64,000 bases of DNA from Gluconobacter vitians (GTDB lineage: Bacteria; Pseudomonadota; Alphaproteobacteria; Acetobacterales; Acetobacteraceae): contig NZ_JABCQG010000009.1 in NCBI RefSeq assembly GCF_015244565.1, positions 62,001-126,000 on the forward strand, given 5' to 3'. Below, piece by piece: positions 20,993 to 30,763 of this stretch. The position numbers and the translations under genes are program-made. The first letter of the stretch is position 1; the number at the start of each line of letters is the position of its first letter. Below the pieces are notes generated by a model. That model did no database searches. It was not told where the DNA came from and was given only the letters and a program-made list of their open reading frames with translations.

Positions 20993-23194
20993 GTGAAAAC
21001 AGAGCCCCTTTCCGTTCCGGACCTTGATCCGCGCGAACTTCTGGCCAGCCCGGAGTCCCCTGACCCCGCATTGACGCCACCGCCTGCCATCATCCGGTCT
21101 TTTCTGGATCAGGGGCGGCAGATGATCTGCTGGCTTCCGGTCGCGGTTGGGCTCGGAGCCATGCTGTATCTGGTTCTGCCGTTCGAGCCTTCCATCCTGT
21201 CTGTTGTGCTCGTCACGGTTCTGCCGATCCTGATGGGGTCTGCCTGTTTCTGGTGGGGCTGGCAGCGGCTGTTTCCGCGTTTGCTGGGATTCGCGCTGCT
21301 CTCTGCGGCGATCGGGTTTGGCGATCTGGCGTTTCAGGCCCGGATGCAGCCGCCGATGCCGGCCCTGCCCAGCCATGCGACGGTTCTGACCGGGCGCGTC
21401 CAGTCGCTGGAAATCCTGCCGCCCCGCAATGATGACGAGGATGACGGTCATCGCGTGACACTTGCGGATGCTGTGTTTGACACGCCTGTCGATGCCGGGA
21501 TGGCGCCGTTGCGCCGGACGCTGCATATCCGTCTGCGCGATGATGACGATCTGCTTCCCGAGCCCGGAAGCACAATCCGCCTGCGCACCATGCTGCGCGC
21601 ACCGCCACCACCCTCCTGGCCCGGCGGGCGGGATCTTCGGCGGGAAGCCTGGTTCTCGGGGCTGGCCGGAAGCGGCTATGCGCTTGGTCCGGCCAGCCTT
21701 TCAGGCGCGCCCTCCCGCCAGTCCTGGATTGAATCCCTGCGCGAAACCGTGGCTCTGCGCGCCAATGCGGCGCTGTCTGACCAGACTGCCGCCATTGCCG
21801 CGACGCTTCTGGCGGGAGAGGCGGGGAGCATCGACCAGCATACGCGCGAGACGTTTTCCGCTTCGGGGCTGGCGCATCTTCTTGCTGTGGCTGGGCTGCA
21901 TCTGGGGCTTGTGATGGCGGCTGTCATTGTGACGCTGCGCTGTGGTCTGGCCGCCATTGAATATGTCGCCCTGCGCTGGCCGTGCCGGCAGATCGCTGCT
22001 GTTGCCGGCCTGCTGGCCGGGGCGGGTTATGTGATGCTGACAGGCGCGCATCTTCCCAGCCTGCGCGCGCTGGGCATGGCCAGTATCGTGACGCTGGCCA
22101 TCGTGACCGGGCGACGCGTGCTGTCCATGCGCTCGCTGTCCATCGTGGCGCTCCTGATCCTGCTGGTTTCGCCGGTCTCGGTTATCGATGTGTCGTTCCA
22201 GATGTCCTTTGCCGCCGTGATGGGACTGATCGCGGGCTATGGTGTCCTGCGTGAGCCGCTCATGCGCCTGCGGGGTGAAGGAGAGTGGTATCGTGTTGTC
22301 GCGTCCCATTGTGCTGCGCTTGTCCTGACCAGTCTTCTGGCCGGACTGGCGACCCTGCCGGTCAGCATGGCGCATTTCGGCGCGCTCCAGCCCTGGTTCG
22401 TGCTGGCCAATCTCGTGGCTGTGCCGCTGGCAGCGGTCTGGATCATGCCGGTCGGGCTTCTGGCGCTCGTGGCCATGCCGTTCCATGCCGAAGCGCCTTT
22501 TTTAAAGCTCATGGGGATAGGAATCCACATCGTGCAGGCGCTGGCGGAGCGTGTGGCGGCGTTTCCGATGGCGCATCAGCCTGTGCCCGCCATGCCGGGC
22601 TGGGGTCTGCTTCTGGTCATGCTCGGACTGTGTTTCCTGTGCCTGTGGAAGGGCAGGGTATGTCTTGCTGGTCTGCTGCCTATCGCGGTCGGGCTGGCCT
22701 CGATCTGGCTTGCGCCGAAGCCGGATATTCTTGTTTCTCCGGATGCGGGGCTGATGGCTGTGCGTCGTCAGGGTGTGCTTCTGGTCGGGCCTCATTCCAG
22801 CCTGCAACGCCGTACACTGGAAGACTGGCAGCAGGCTCTCGCCCTTCCCACGGCGCCGCTACCGTCAGACTGTCTGTCGGGTCCGTGCCGGATGTCTCTT
22901 GGTGCGCAGACCGTCCTGCTGCGTGTGCGTGATGCTTCGGATGGCAATAATCTTCCTACCGTGGAGCTGTGCGAGGGCGTGAGCTTGTTCATCAGTGCCT
23001 CGCCTGCGCGGAAAGGCTGCCCGGATGTGCCGTCTATCGACCGGTTTTCGGTCTGGCGGGATGGGGCCTACAGTGTGTTTGCAGGGCAGGATCTTAAGGT
23101 CATCTCGGACCGAAGCTGGCGGGGAAACCGGCTCTGGGTGCCGCCCGTGGGCTGGCATGGCATGCCCAACCTGCCTCTGGCCCAGTCTGAGTGA
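20993..23194 (+). CDS. comEC: ComEC/Rec2-family DNA channel protein, no metallo-beta-lactamase domain
   Basis: A 733-residue polytopic protein from a GTG start with no clear ribosome site. An N-terminal soluble part (DUF4131 region with VLTGRVQSLEI) is followed by the competence domain. Its landmarks are ETFSASGLAHLLAVAGLHLGL, TGAHLPSLRALGMA and VSVIDVSFQMSFAAVMGLI, then AHFGALQPWFVLANLVAVPLAA. In transformation ComEC carries single-stranded DNA across the inner membrane. The C-terminal 150 residues are short and show no HxHxDH motif, so the metallo-beta-lactamase nuclease domain of longer ComEC proteins is absent, as in many Alphaproteobacteria. dprA is 6 kb away. Confidence 0.88.
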   Translation: MKTEPLSVPDLDPRELLASPESPDPALTPPPAIIRSFLDQGRQMICWLPVAVGLGAMLYLVLPFEPSILSVVLVTVLPILMGSACFWWGWQRLFPRLLGFALLSAAIGFGDLAFQARMQPPMPALPSHATVLTGRVQSLEILPPRNDDEDDGHRVTLADAVFDTPVDAGMAPLRRTLHIRLRDDDDLLPEPGSTIRLRTMLRAPPPPSWPGGRDLRREAWFSGLAGSGYALGPASLSGAPSRQSWIESLRETVALRANAALSDQTAAIAATLLAGEAGSIDQHTRETFSASGLAHLLAVAGLHLGLVMAAVIVTLRCGLAAIEYVALRWPCRQIAAVAGLLAGAGYVMLTGAHLPSLRALGMASIVTLAIVTGRRVLSMRSLSIVALLILLVSPVSVIDVSFQMSFAAVMGLIAGYGVLREPLMRLRGEGEWYRVVASHCAALVLTSLLAGLATLPVSMAHFGALQPWFVLANLVAVPLAAVWIMPVGLLALVAMPFHAEAPFLKLMGIGIHIVQALAERVAAFPMAHQPVPAMPGWGLLLVMLGLCFLCLWKGRVCLAGLLPIAVGLASIWLAPKPDILVSPDAGLMAVRRQGVLLVGPHSSLQRRTLEDWQQALALPTAPLPSDCLSGPCRMSLGAQTVLLRVRDASDGNNLPTVELCEGVSLFISASPARKGCPDVPSIDRFSVWRDGAYSVFAGQDLKVISDRSWRGNRLWVPPVGWHGMPNLPLAQSE

Positions 23195-23258
23195 GCGCCT
23201 CTCAACCTTTTGGAAAGCAATCGCCCTGTAGGATCGCCGTACAAGGAGGTCCGCTATC

Positions 23259-23768
23259 GTGGCTTACAAACCCGCAACGGGCGTTCTGCTCGCGCTTGCA
23301 CTGACGGCAGCTGTTCCGGCGCAGGCCGCTCCCGCCGTGATCTGGGAAGGGCTGAGCCTGGGTATGAGCGTGCCGGAAGCAAAGTTCAGCCATCCGGAAA
23401 TGATGGCGCTTCCCGCGCCGGTGCCCCGGGCGGGTTTCGCGCGCTATGTCATGCAGGGGCCGTCGATCGGGTCGTGCCTGTCGAATGTGGATGTGAATTT
23501 TCTGGGCGGGCGTCTGGCTTCGGTGGAGGTCCATGCCCTGACGGATACGGATTCTGGCGATGTTCGCATCTGCGCCGAGGAATGGGGGCGTGCCGTCCGG
23601 CAGAAATACGGCCAGCCGCTTTTCGACGTGCGGACGCCCATGACGGAAAAGATTACCTGGAACGCCAATGGCTTTTCGGTGACGACGCATATGCGCGTGG
23701 TCAACACGATTGTGGTCTATTCCGTGTCCTATCAGGCCTCTCGCCGGACAGCGGCGCAGATCCTTTAG
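23259..23768 (+). CDS. Secreted protein of unknown function
   Basis: A 169-residue protein from a GTG start with a strong AGGAGG ribosome site 9 bases upstream. Residues 1-25 form a signal peptide ending AQAA-PAV. The mature part has two cysteines (GSCLS, RICAEEW). Two segments resemble a repeated beta-alpha unit: IWEGLSLGMSVPEAK, then WGRAVRQKYGQPLFD. The GMSxPEA pattern resembles periplasmic proteins in which a 'G-M-s-xx-ev' motif introduces a small alpha/beta fold, but I cannot name a family. It converges on nth with a 4-base overlap of stop codons. Confidence 0.7.
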   Translation: MAYKPATGVLLALALTAAVPAQAAPAVIWEGLSLGMSVPEAKFSHPEMMALPAPVPRAGFARYVMQGPSIGSCLSNVDVNFLGGRLASVEVHALTDTDSGDVRICAEEWGRAVRQKYGQPLFDVRTPMTEKITWNANGFSVTTHMRVVNTIVVYSVSYQASRRTAAQIL

Positions 23769-24463
23769 GTCGCAGCGGCTTTTCGTGCCGGCGGGGCCTG
23801 CATCCGCTTGTCGGGATAGAGGCACCATTTCGTCGCCGGGCAACGCCAGCATTCCGGTGCGCGCGCCTTGCAGACATAGCGTCCGTGCAGGATCAGCCAG
23901 TGATGCGCCGGGCGCAGCATGTCTTTTGGGATCCGCGCAACCAGCCCGTCCTCAACCTGTCGCACGGTTTTGCCCGGTGCCAGGCCGGTCCGGTTGCCGA
24001 TGCGGAAGATATGCGTGTCTACCGCCATCGTATCCGCCCCGAAGGCGACATTCATCACGACATTTGCCGTCTTGCGCCCCACGCCGGCCAGCGCTTCTAG
24101 CGAGGCCCGGTCGGACGGGACCTGTCCTCCGTGCCATTCCAGCAACTGTTCGCATAGCAGCATCACGTTATGCGCCTTCGCCCGCCACAGCCCGATCGTG
24201 CGGATATGCCGCGCAATGCCGTCCTCGCCGAGGGCTGCCATGGACGCCGGATCGGGCGCTTCCTCGAACAGGCCCTTCGTCGCCTTGTTGACGGATTTGT
24301 CCGTGGCCTGGGCCGAGAGCACGACGCTCACCAGAAGTTCGAACGGATTGCGGAACACAAGTTCGCTCTCCGCGTTGGGGTTGGCCTCGGCCAGTGCGGT
24401 GATGAAGGCTTTCGCGACTGCCTTGCTCATGGCCCGGCTTGCGGTTGCGGGGGCATCGGTCAT
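23765..24463 (-). CDS. nth: Endonuclease III
   Basis: A 232-residue bifunctional DNA glycosylase and AP lyase for oxidised pyrimidines. ATG 24463 has GGAG 8 bases upstream. The helix-hairpin-helix LEALAGVGRKTANVVMNVAFG contains the catalytic lysine (RKTA) in its usual place, and the catalytic aspartate lies in VDTHIFRIGNR. The C-terminus carries the [4Fe-4S] motif C-x6-C-x2-C-x5-C (CKARAPECWRCPATKWC). It overlaps the 3' end of the secreted-protein gene and is divergent from the ABC exporter. Confidence 0.95.
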   Translation of the reverse strand: MTDAPATASRAMSKAVAKAFITALAEANPNAESELVFRNPFELLVSVVLSAQATDKSVNKATKGLFEEAPDPASMAALGEDGIARHIRTIGLWRAKAHNVMLLCEQLLEWHGGQVPSDRASLEALAGVGRKTANVVMNVAFGADTMAVDTHIFRIGNRTGLAPGKTVRQVEDGLVARIPKDMLRPAHHWLILHGRYVCKARAPECWRCPATKWCLYPDKRMQAPPARKAAAT

Positions 24464-24623
24464 GACAGGCACTCCACTGGGATGTGTTACCGGGGCGTAT
24501 TGCGGGGCTGTTGCGTCCGGTTGGGACAGACAGCAAGATACGGCAAAGTTCTGAAAATTCCATGCCATCACACCGTGGCCTGCCCTGCATCACACCGCAG
24601 GCAGACAGACGGCGGAGCGTTTT

Positions 24624-26462
24624 GTGTCCGATACCACTCTTCCCATGACCACCCAGCAGCAGGAGGGCCGCAAGCAGGACGTCTCCTTTACCGAGGTCCT
24701 GTCTTTCGTCTCCAGCCGCTGGCGGGACCATCCCCTTCTGCTGTCAAAGACCCTGGGTGGCGTCGGCCTCGCCACCCTGGCCGATGTCTGCACGCCCATT
24801 CTGGCGGGTCGTCTGGTGGACGATATTTCCCGCCATGCTGCTGGCCCCGCCGTTGAGCAGACGGCCGAGCTTCTGCATCTGCGAGACGATGCGTTCCTTA
24901 TGGTCGGGGGGCTGATTGTTCTGGGACTGGTCGGATTGTTCGGGCGGCGCTCGTCCTTTATCGGGATTTCGCATCTCACGCTCGCCATCATGCACCGAAT
25001 TGCCAATCAGGCTTTTGATCGGGTGCAGCGTTTTTCGACGGATTGGCATGCCAACAACTTTGCCGGCTCCACCGTTCGCAAGCTGACACGCGGCATCTGG
25101 GCGATCGATACGCTCGACGACACGCTGCTGCTTCTGATCGCGCCGGAAGTGCTGGTTCTGGGCGGCACGACGGCCGTTCTGATGTTCCGCTCGCCACTTA
25201 TGGGCTCGGTGCTGGCGGTCTCGGTCGTGCTGTTTGCCTGGCTTTCCATCACCCTGACCCTGCGTTACGTCGCGCCCACCGCCCGTGCCTCCAATGAGTG
25301 GGATACGAAAATGGGTGCTGCGATGGCGGATGCCGTAACCTGCAACCCCGTCGTCAAGGCGTTCGGTGCGGAAGACCGGGAAGACGAGCGGCTCGACAGC
25401 ATCATTCACGGCTGGCGTCAGCGCACCCTCAAAACCTGGATCCGCGGGACCAACAGCGCCAATCTTCAGGCCCTGTCATCGCTCGCCATGCGGATGCTCC
25501 TGATCGGACTGGCCGTCTGGCTGTGGTGGGATGGCAAGGCGGGGCCGGGTGACGTGGCCTATGTGCTGACGATGATGTTCCTCGTGCAGGGCTATCTGCG
25601 CGATCTGGGCCAGCAGGTCAGCCAGGTGCAGCGTTCTGTCAACGAAATGGAAGAGCTGGTGGCGATTTTCCGCCGTGAGCCTGCCATTCGGGATGCTCCT
25701 GATGCCAAGGAGGCCCGTTTCTCGCAGGGTGCCATCCACTTCGAGCATGTGGACTTCCAGTATCCCGGACAGGACAAGCCGCTTTACCACGATCTGACGA
25801 TCGATATTGCGCCGGGCTCCCGCGTTGCTCTTGTCGGGCCGAGCGGATCGGGCAAGACGACCCTGACCAAACTGCTTCAGCGCCTTTATGACGTGAATGG
25901 TGGGCGGATTGTGGTGGACGGGCAGGATATTGCCCATGTGACGCAGGACTCCCTGCGCTCGCATATCGCCATCGTGCCGCAGGAACCGGTCCTGTTCCAT
26001 CGGACGCTTGCGGAAAACATCGCCTATGCACGCCCTGATGCCAGCCGTGCCGAAATCGAGGAAGCCGCGCGTTTCGCCAATGCGGCGCCGTTCATCGAGC
26101 GCCTGCCGGAAGGTTATGAAACCATGGTCGGTGAGCGGGGTGTGAAGCTCTCGGGTGGCGAGCGCCAGCGTGTGGCCATCGCCCGCGCTTTTCTGGCCGA
26201 TGCGCCGATCCTGATCTTTGACGAAGCGACGTCCAGCCTTGATTCCGAATCTGAAGCTCTTGTGCAGGACGCCATGCGCCGCCTCATGCAGGACCGGACC
26301 GTGATCGTCGTGGCGCATCGTCTTTCGACCGTCATGGAACTGGACCGCATTCTTGTCTTCAACCGGGGCGAACTGAAGGAAGATGGAACCCATGCCGAAC
26401 TGATCGAACGGGAAGGTGGCATTTATCGCCGGCTGTTCGAGCTTCAGTCGCTGGAAGTCTGA
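24624..26462 (+). CDS. ABC exporter, fused permease and ATPase
   Basis: A 612-residue half-transporter: a six-helix type IV membrane domain (about residues 35-340) and an ATPase domain. ATPase motifs are Walker A GPSGSGKTT, the signature LSGGERQRVAIARAF, Walker B ILIFDEATSSLDSE and the H-loop VVAHRLSTV. It starts at a GTG with GGAG 6 bases upstream. It should act as a homodimer exporting a lipid, peptide or drug. No partner gene adjoins it, so the substrate cannot be inferred. No peptidase or bacteriocin-type N-terminal domain is present. Confidence 0.92.
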   Translation: MSDTTLPMTTQQQEGRKQDVSFTEVLSFVSSRWRDHPLLLSKTLGGVGLATLADVCTPILAGRLVDDISRHAAGPAVEQTAELLHLRDDAFLMVGGLIVLGLVGLFGRRSSFIGISHLTLAIMHRIANQAFDRVQRFSTDWHANNFAGSTVRKLTRGIWAIDTLDDTLLLLIAPEVLVLGGTTAVLMFRSPLMGSVLAVSVVLFAWLSITLTLRYVAPTARASNEWDTKMGAAMADAVTCNPVVKAFGAEDREDERLDSIIHGWRQRTLKTWIRGTNSANLQALSSLAMRMLLIGLAVWLWWDGKAGPGDVAYVLTMMFLVQGYLRDLGQQVSQVQRSVNEMEELVAIFRREPAIRDAPDAKEARFSQGAIHFEHVDFQYPGQDKPLYHDLTIDIAPGSRVALVGPSGSGKTTLTKLLQRLYDVNGGRIVVDGQDIAHVTQDSLRSHIAIVPQEPVLFHRTLAENIAYARPDASRAEIEEAARFANAAPFIERLPEGYETMVGERGVKLSGGERQRVAIARAFLADAPILIFDEATSSLDSESEALVQDAMRRLMQDRTVIVVAHRLSTVMELDRILVFNRGELKEDGTHAELIEREGGIYRRLFELQSLEV

Positions 26463-26580
26463 ACGGGGAGGGAAAGGGTGCGTTTTTGCATCCTTTCAGG
26501 TCTGGCTGCGTTCCTCCGTTCATGGACCTTTCCGCCCGGACCACAGGATGCCCGACGGGAGCCACACAGGAGACCGCTGC

Positions 26581-27960
26581 ATGACCATCCGTTCCGCCTT
26601 CGCCGCCCTGCTGCTTGCAACGCCTGCCGCCCTGATCGTCGGGAGTGCGATGGCTGAACCGGTGGCGTTCGAACATGCGCGGCTGATCGACGGGACGGGC
26701 GCCCTGGCCCAGCCGGATGCCACGGTGGTCGTTGATAACGGCACCATCATCTCCGTGGGTATTCCCGCACCGGCCGATGCCCGTCATGTGGATCTGACGG
26801 GCAAGACGCTCATGCCTGCGCTCATTAGCGATCATAGCCATGTCGGGCTTGTGAAGGGTACGGGAGCCAGCCGCGATAATTACACCCGCGCCAATATTCT
26901 TGCGGCCCTGAAGCAGTATTCCGATTACGGTGTCCTGACCGTCACGGCGCTGGGTCTGAACCGCTCTCCGCTTTTCGATACGCTGCGTCAGGAACAGCAT
27001 GAAGGCCGCAATCCGGGCGCGGATCTGTATGGCGTGGATCAGGGGATTGGCGCGCCTGATGGTGTGCCTCCGGCTGCCATGGTCAATGGTATCGGTCCCG
27101 ATCAGGTTTTCCGCCCTACTTCGCCCGAAGAGGCCCGCAAGGACGTGGACCAGATGATCGCGGAGCATACGGATCTGGTGAAGCTCTGGGTGGATGATTT
27201 CCGCAATGACGTGCCCGACGGCAAGACCTATCCGATGCTGCCTCCGGCCATCTATCAGGCTGCGATCGACGAGGCGCATCAGCATGGCACGCGGGTTGCG
27301 GTTCATATCCATGATCTCGCCGTCGCCAAGGCCATCGTGGCCTCAAAAGCTGATATTCTCGCTCATGGCGTCCGGGACCAGCCGGTTGATCACGATCTGA
27401 TCGCCGCGATGCTCCGTCAGGGAACATGGTACATCGCGACACTGGATCTGGACGAGGCGAACTATCTTTATGCCGAACAGCCCGAACTGCTTTCCAACCC
27501 ATTCGTGCTGGCGGGGATGGATCCGGCCCTGCGCCGTCAGTTTACGGACCCGAAATGGCGTGCCGAGACGATGGCCAAGCCTCTGAGCAAGGCCTCGCAT
27601 TATGCGCTGTCCATCAATCAGAAGAATCTGGCCGTCCTGTATCGTGCCGGCGTGAAGGTCGGTTTTGGTACGGATTCCGGTGCTGCTCCGACCCGTATTC
27701 CCGGTTTTGCCGAGCATCGTGAACTGTACCTGACAGTGCAGGCGGGACTCTCGCCCGTGCAGGCCATCAGTCTGGCGACCGGCAATGCCGCGGCGTTGAT
27801 GCACCTGTCCGATCGTGGTGTGATCGCGCCGGGTCGTCGGGCCGATCTGCTGGTTGTGAATGGTAATGCCGATGAAAACATCGGTGCCGTGGACCAGATC
27901 GATCAGGTCTGGCAGCGGGGCACGCTTGTCAGCCACGGCCCCGTGCGTTCGAAGAACTGA
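26581..27960 (+). CDS. Exported amidohydrolase, imidazolonepropionase-like
   Basis: A 459-residue metal-dependent hydrolase. ATG 26581 has AGGAG 9 bases upstream. A signal peptide ends near SAMAEP, so it should be periplasmic. The amidohydrolase barrel has the metal pair His-x-His in SDHSHVGLV, a possible carboxylated Lys in DLVKLWVDDF, VAVHIHD and AHGVRDQPVDHD for further ligands, and the last Asp in FGTDSGAAPT. The C-terminal small beta domain ends GRRADLLVVNGN. Related enzymes include imidazolonepropionase, Xaa-Pro dipeptidase-like hydrolases and the secreted amidohydrolases of COG1228. The substrate is unknown. Confidence 0.82.
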   Translation: MTIRSAFAALLLATPAALIVGSAMAEPVAFEHARLIDGTGALAQPDATVVVDNGTIISVGIPAPADARHVDLTGKTLMPALISDHSHVGLVKGTGASRDNYTRANILAALKQYSDYGVLTVTALGLNRSPLFDTLRQEQHEGRNPGADLYGVDQGIGAPDGVPPAAMVNGIGPDQVFRPTSPEEARKDVDQMIAEHTDLVKLWVDDFRNDVPDGKTYPMLPPAIYQAAIDEAHQHGTRVAVHIHDLAVAKAIVASKADILAHGVRDQPVDHDLIAAMLRQGTWYIATLDLDEANYLYAEQPELLSNPFVLAGMDPALRRQFTDPKWRAETMAKPLSKASHYALSINQKNLAVLYRAGVKVGFGTDSGAAPTRIPGFAEHRELYLTVQAGLSPVQAISLATGNAAALMHLSDRGVIAPGRRADLLVVNGNADENIGAVDQIDQVWQRGTLVSHGPVRSKN

Positions 27961-27967
27961 GGAACGG

Positions 27968-29190
27968 TTATCCGGCGGTCTGGGGTCGGGAACGCCCTGA
28001 CACCAGCCGGAACATCGGTCCCGTCAGGGTCGTGGAAATCACGGCCAGAACCATCAGGGATGCGAAGGCGAATTCCGAAATCATGCCATGGGCATGGAGG
28101 ATGGTCGCTGCCACGATTTCCATCAGCCCTTTGCATTGCAGCAGCGAACCAATGCCCAGTGCCTGCCGGTGCGTCAGGCCCGGTGCTGGCGGGAAGATCC
28201 AGACGGCCAGGATCTTCGTGACAATGGCGATCACGACCAGCAGGAGCGAGGCTATGACCGACGGCCAGGTCAGCGCATCGCCGTCAATCCGAAGGCCGCT
28301 ATGGCCGAAGAACATGGGGGCCAGCCAGATCAGTGAGAACGTACCCACGGCCTCGACTGGCAGGCGACGGACCCAGCGTGGCGGCATGAGCGCACCTGCG
28401 AAATAGGCTCCGATCAGCTCATGCAGGCCCAGTTCATGGCTCGCCCAGGACCCGGCGGCGAGATAGGCGGGGACAGCTGCCCAGATCACCCAGATCGGCG
28501 GGTTTTTGAGGTTCCGCGTGGCCCAGCTGCTGAGAAAGGCCATGCCGATCAGCAGCAGGACGGCCAGCCCCTCGAAACCGGTCCAGCCATGCAGGGCGTC
28601 AGGTCCGCGTGCCGCAAACTGCAGGATGGCCAGACCGATCCAGAGCGCGGCATCGTCCACGACCGCGAGTTTCAGGGCGAGCTGTCCAACAGGGCGATAG
28701 ACAGGCTCCAGTTCGCGTACGATCCCGATCAGCACCGGCAGGGCACTGACGGAAATGCACAGCCCGATCGACATGGCGCCAATCCAGCCATTCCCATGGG
28801 GGGCCTGCCAGCCATGCAGCGGCAGGAAGAACAGTTTGACCAGAATGGTGCCGATGACGAATGGAATCCCCAGCGCCACAGTGCGCCGCACAGAAGGCGG
28901 CCCAGCGTCGGGGAGGGCAGGTTTGCGGCTTCGGGGGAATGGGTCGGGTTCTGCCACATTTCCAGCCCGGCAGTGAACGCCAGAACCAGAACGGCCAGCC
29001 AGCCGATATAATCGCCGTAGAGCGAGGGAATGCCGATGGTCGAGGCGGGAAAATGCAGGACCGCAAGAAGAATGCCGACCAGAATAGGCAGGATGGCAAT
29101 CGGAATGGAGCGTCTGAGCAGCTGCCACAGTCCCCATGGGATAAGGGCAAATATAAATGCATCCGCCAACAGTGCTTTCACATTCCCCAT
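27968..29190 (-). pseudogene. CPA2-type cation:proton antiporter, interrupted by a frameshift
   Basis: A monovalent cation/proton antiporter of the KefB/NapA branch, split across two reading frames. The N-terminal part starts at ATG 29190 and reads membrane helices through LAVLVLAFTAGLEMWQN to about 28900. From there the sensible protein continues in another frame as VALGIPFVIGTILVKLFF to the stop at 27968. Landmarks in the second part are AVVDDAALWIGLAIL, which carries the conserved Asp pair, HELIGAYFAGALMPP and LLQCKGLMEIV. The switch lies in about 28885-28940, next to G-runs, and fits a missing base. Upstream the second frame gives nonsense. If the shift is real, the antiporter is inactive; a sequencing error cannot be excluded. 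Confidence 0.75.
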
Positions 29191-29310
29191 GATGATCCCT
29201 TTTTTGTTTCTGGTCCGATCAGGGTAATATGAATCACAGAATTTGCGGTGATTTTTTGTTACTATGTATTTTGTGGATCTATGTTTGTGCTTTTTGGATC
29301 CAGAAATTCC

Positions 29311-29351
29311 AGAAAAAATAAACCCGGATTTTCCTCTTGGGAAAACCGGGT
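29311..29351 (-). terminator. Rho-independent terminator after rdgB
   Basis: Read on the minus strand, ACCCGGTTTTCC pairs with GGAAAATCCGGGT (one bulge), followed by TTATTTTTTC. It lies ten bases past the rdgB stop codon. Confidence 0.82.
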
Positions 29352-29360
29352 CTGTTCCAG

Positions 29361-29963
29361 TCAGGCTTCAATAAAGTCCTTCAGGAACTGCTCCAGCGCC
29401 CGCCCGCGATGACTGACGGCATTTTTCTCCGCTTCCGACATTTCCGCGAATGTCCGGCTTTCACCCTCGGGCACGAATATCGGGTCATAACCATGCCCGT
29501 GATCGCCCCGTGGCGGCCAGACGACCGTGCCGTGACATTCGCCCTGCACGGTCCGGGTCTCGCCATCCGGCCAGGCCAGACACAGGGCTGCGACAAAGAA
29601 TGCCCGGTGATCCGGGTTATCGCCCATCTCCCGGTGTACGCGCTCCATCGCGACCTGCATGTCCTTGGCCGGCCCGCCCCAGCGCGCGGAATAGACACCC
29701 GGCCGGTTATCCAGCGCTGAAACGCAGAACCCGGAATCATCGGCCAGCGCGGGCAGTCCGGAGACCCGGGCTGCGGCCAGAGCCTTGATGGCGGCATTGC
29801 CGGTGAAGGTCTCTTCCGTTTCTTCCGACTCGGCCAGATCCAGTTCTGCGGCCGAGAGCACGATGATTCCGCTCCTGGCCAGCAGGGTGGAGAATTCGCG
29901 AAGCTTGCCGGCATTGTGGCTGGCAAGCACGATCTTTGAACCGGGGGAAAGTTTACGCATCAT
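29361..29963 (-). CDS. rdgB: XTP/dITP diphosphatase (RdgB/HAM1)
   Basis: A 200-residue house-cleaning pyrophosphatase that hydrolyses dITP, XTP and similar deaminated nucleotides. Landmarks are [13 protein letters not shown] near the N-terminus, [22 protein letters not shown], and [18 protein letters not shown], ending [10 protein letters not shown]. Length is normal for the family. The start is one of two consecutive ATG codons, the first overlapping the rph stop codon, so rph and rdgB are translationally coupled. Confidence 0.95.
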   Translation of the reverse strand: MMRKLSPGSKIVLASHNAGKLREFSTLLARSGIIVLSAAELDLAESEETEETFTGNAAIKALAAARVSGLPALADDSGFCVSALDNRPGVYSARWGGPAKDMQVAMERVHREMGDNPDHRAFFVAALCLAWPDGETRTVQGECHGTVVWPPRGDHGHGYDPIFVPEGESRTFAEMSEAEKNAVSHRGRALEQFLKDFIEA

Positions 29964-30682
29964 GCAGTCTCCAGCGCCTTGTTCTGGGCTTCGAACAGCC
30001 GTGCCGTGCCGAGCTTCGCCAGCCGCAGGAGTTCGAAGAATTCGCTTTCCTGAAACGGCTTGTCCTCGGCCGTCCCTTGAATTTCGATGATGCCACCATC
30101 TGCCGTCAGGACGAAATTCGTATCGGCCTGTGCGCTGCTGTCCTCGATGTAATCCAGATCCAGCACGGCACCGGCCTCCGTCAGTCCGCAGGAGACAGCC
30201 GCGACCTGCGCCGTCAGGGCCTGCGAGCGCTTGGCTTTTTTCAGCGCCAGAGAGAGTGCCACCCAGGCGCCCGTGATGGACGCACAGCGCGTGCCACCAT
30301 CCGCATTCAGCACGTCGCAGTCGAGCGTGATGGTCCGCTCGCCGATCTTTTTCAGATCCACGCAGGCGCGCAGCGAACGTGCGATCAGGCGCTGGATTTC
30401 CTGGGTCCGGCCGGACTGTTTGCCCTTGGCGGCCTCGCGCTGGCCCCGGCTATGCGTGGCGCGCGGGAGCATCCCGTATTCCGCCGTGATCCAGCCCTGT
30501 CCCTTGTTGCGCAGGAAGGGCGGCACGCGGTCTTCGATCGTCGCCGTGCACAGAACTTCCGTCCCGCCCACACGGATGAGGGCCGAACCCTCGGCATGGC
30601 GGGCAAAGCCGGTCTCGATCGAAATAATGCGGTTTTCGTCCGGTGCACGCCCTGAAGGACGCTTGCCTGCGGTGTTGGTCAT
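29960..30682 (-). CDS. rph: Ribonuclease PH
   Basis: A 240-residue phosphorolytic 3'-5' exoribonuclease trimming tRNA precursors. The family pattern is complete: [54 protein letters not shown], then [14 protein letters not shown] and [18 protein letters not shown], which holds the phosphate site. ATG 30682 is preceded by AGGATC at 9 bases. The open frame continues far upstream on this strand as the antisense of hrcA and is not coding there. It is divergent from hrcA with 81 bases between starts. Confidence 0.96.
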   Translation of the reverse strand: MTNTAGKRPSGRAPDENRIISIETGFARHAEGSALIRVGGTEVLCTATIEDRVPPFLRNKGQGWITAEYGMLPRATHSRGQREAAKGKQSGRTQEIQRLIARSLRACVDLKKIGERTITLDCDVLNADGGTRCASITGAWVALSLALKKAKRSQALTAQVAAVSCGLTEAGAVLDLDYIEDSSAQADTNFVLTADGGIIEIQGTAEDKPFQESEFFELLRLAKLGTARLFEAQNKALETA

Positions 30683-30763
30683 GTAAAAAGATCCTGTGGT
30701 CGAATATGTCCCGCCTCTACCGCGTTTGACGCGAAGGCATCCAGCCCCGACAGTTGGTTTACC

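Noticed and set aside
20150-21526. A 458-codon minus-strand open frame
   Set aside because: It is antisense to the oxidoreductase and comEC genes, with a biased Arg/Gln/His composition.
26472-26498. Hairpin after the ABC exporter as a terminator
   Set aside because: GAAAGGGTGC pairs with GCATCCTTTC, but no T-run follows; the next gene begins 83 bases on and may be read through.
30683-30763. CIRCE element before hrcA
   Set aside because: No TTAGCACTC-type inverted repeat is found in the gap by eye.
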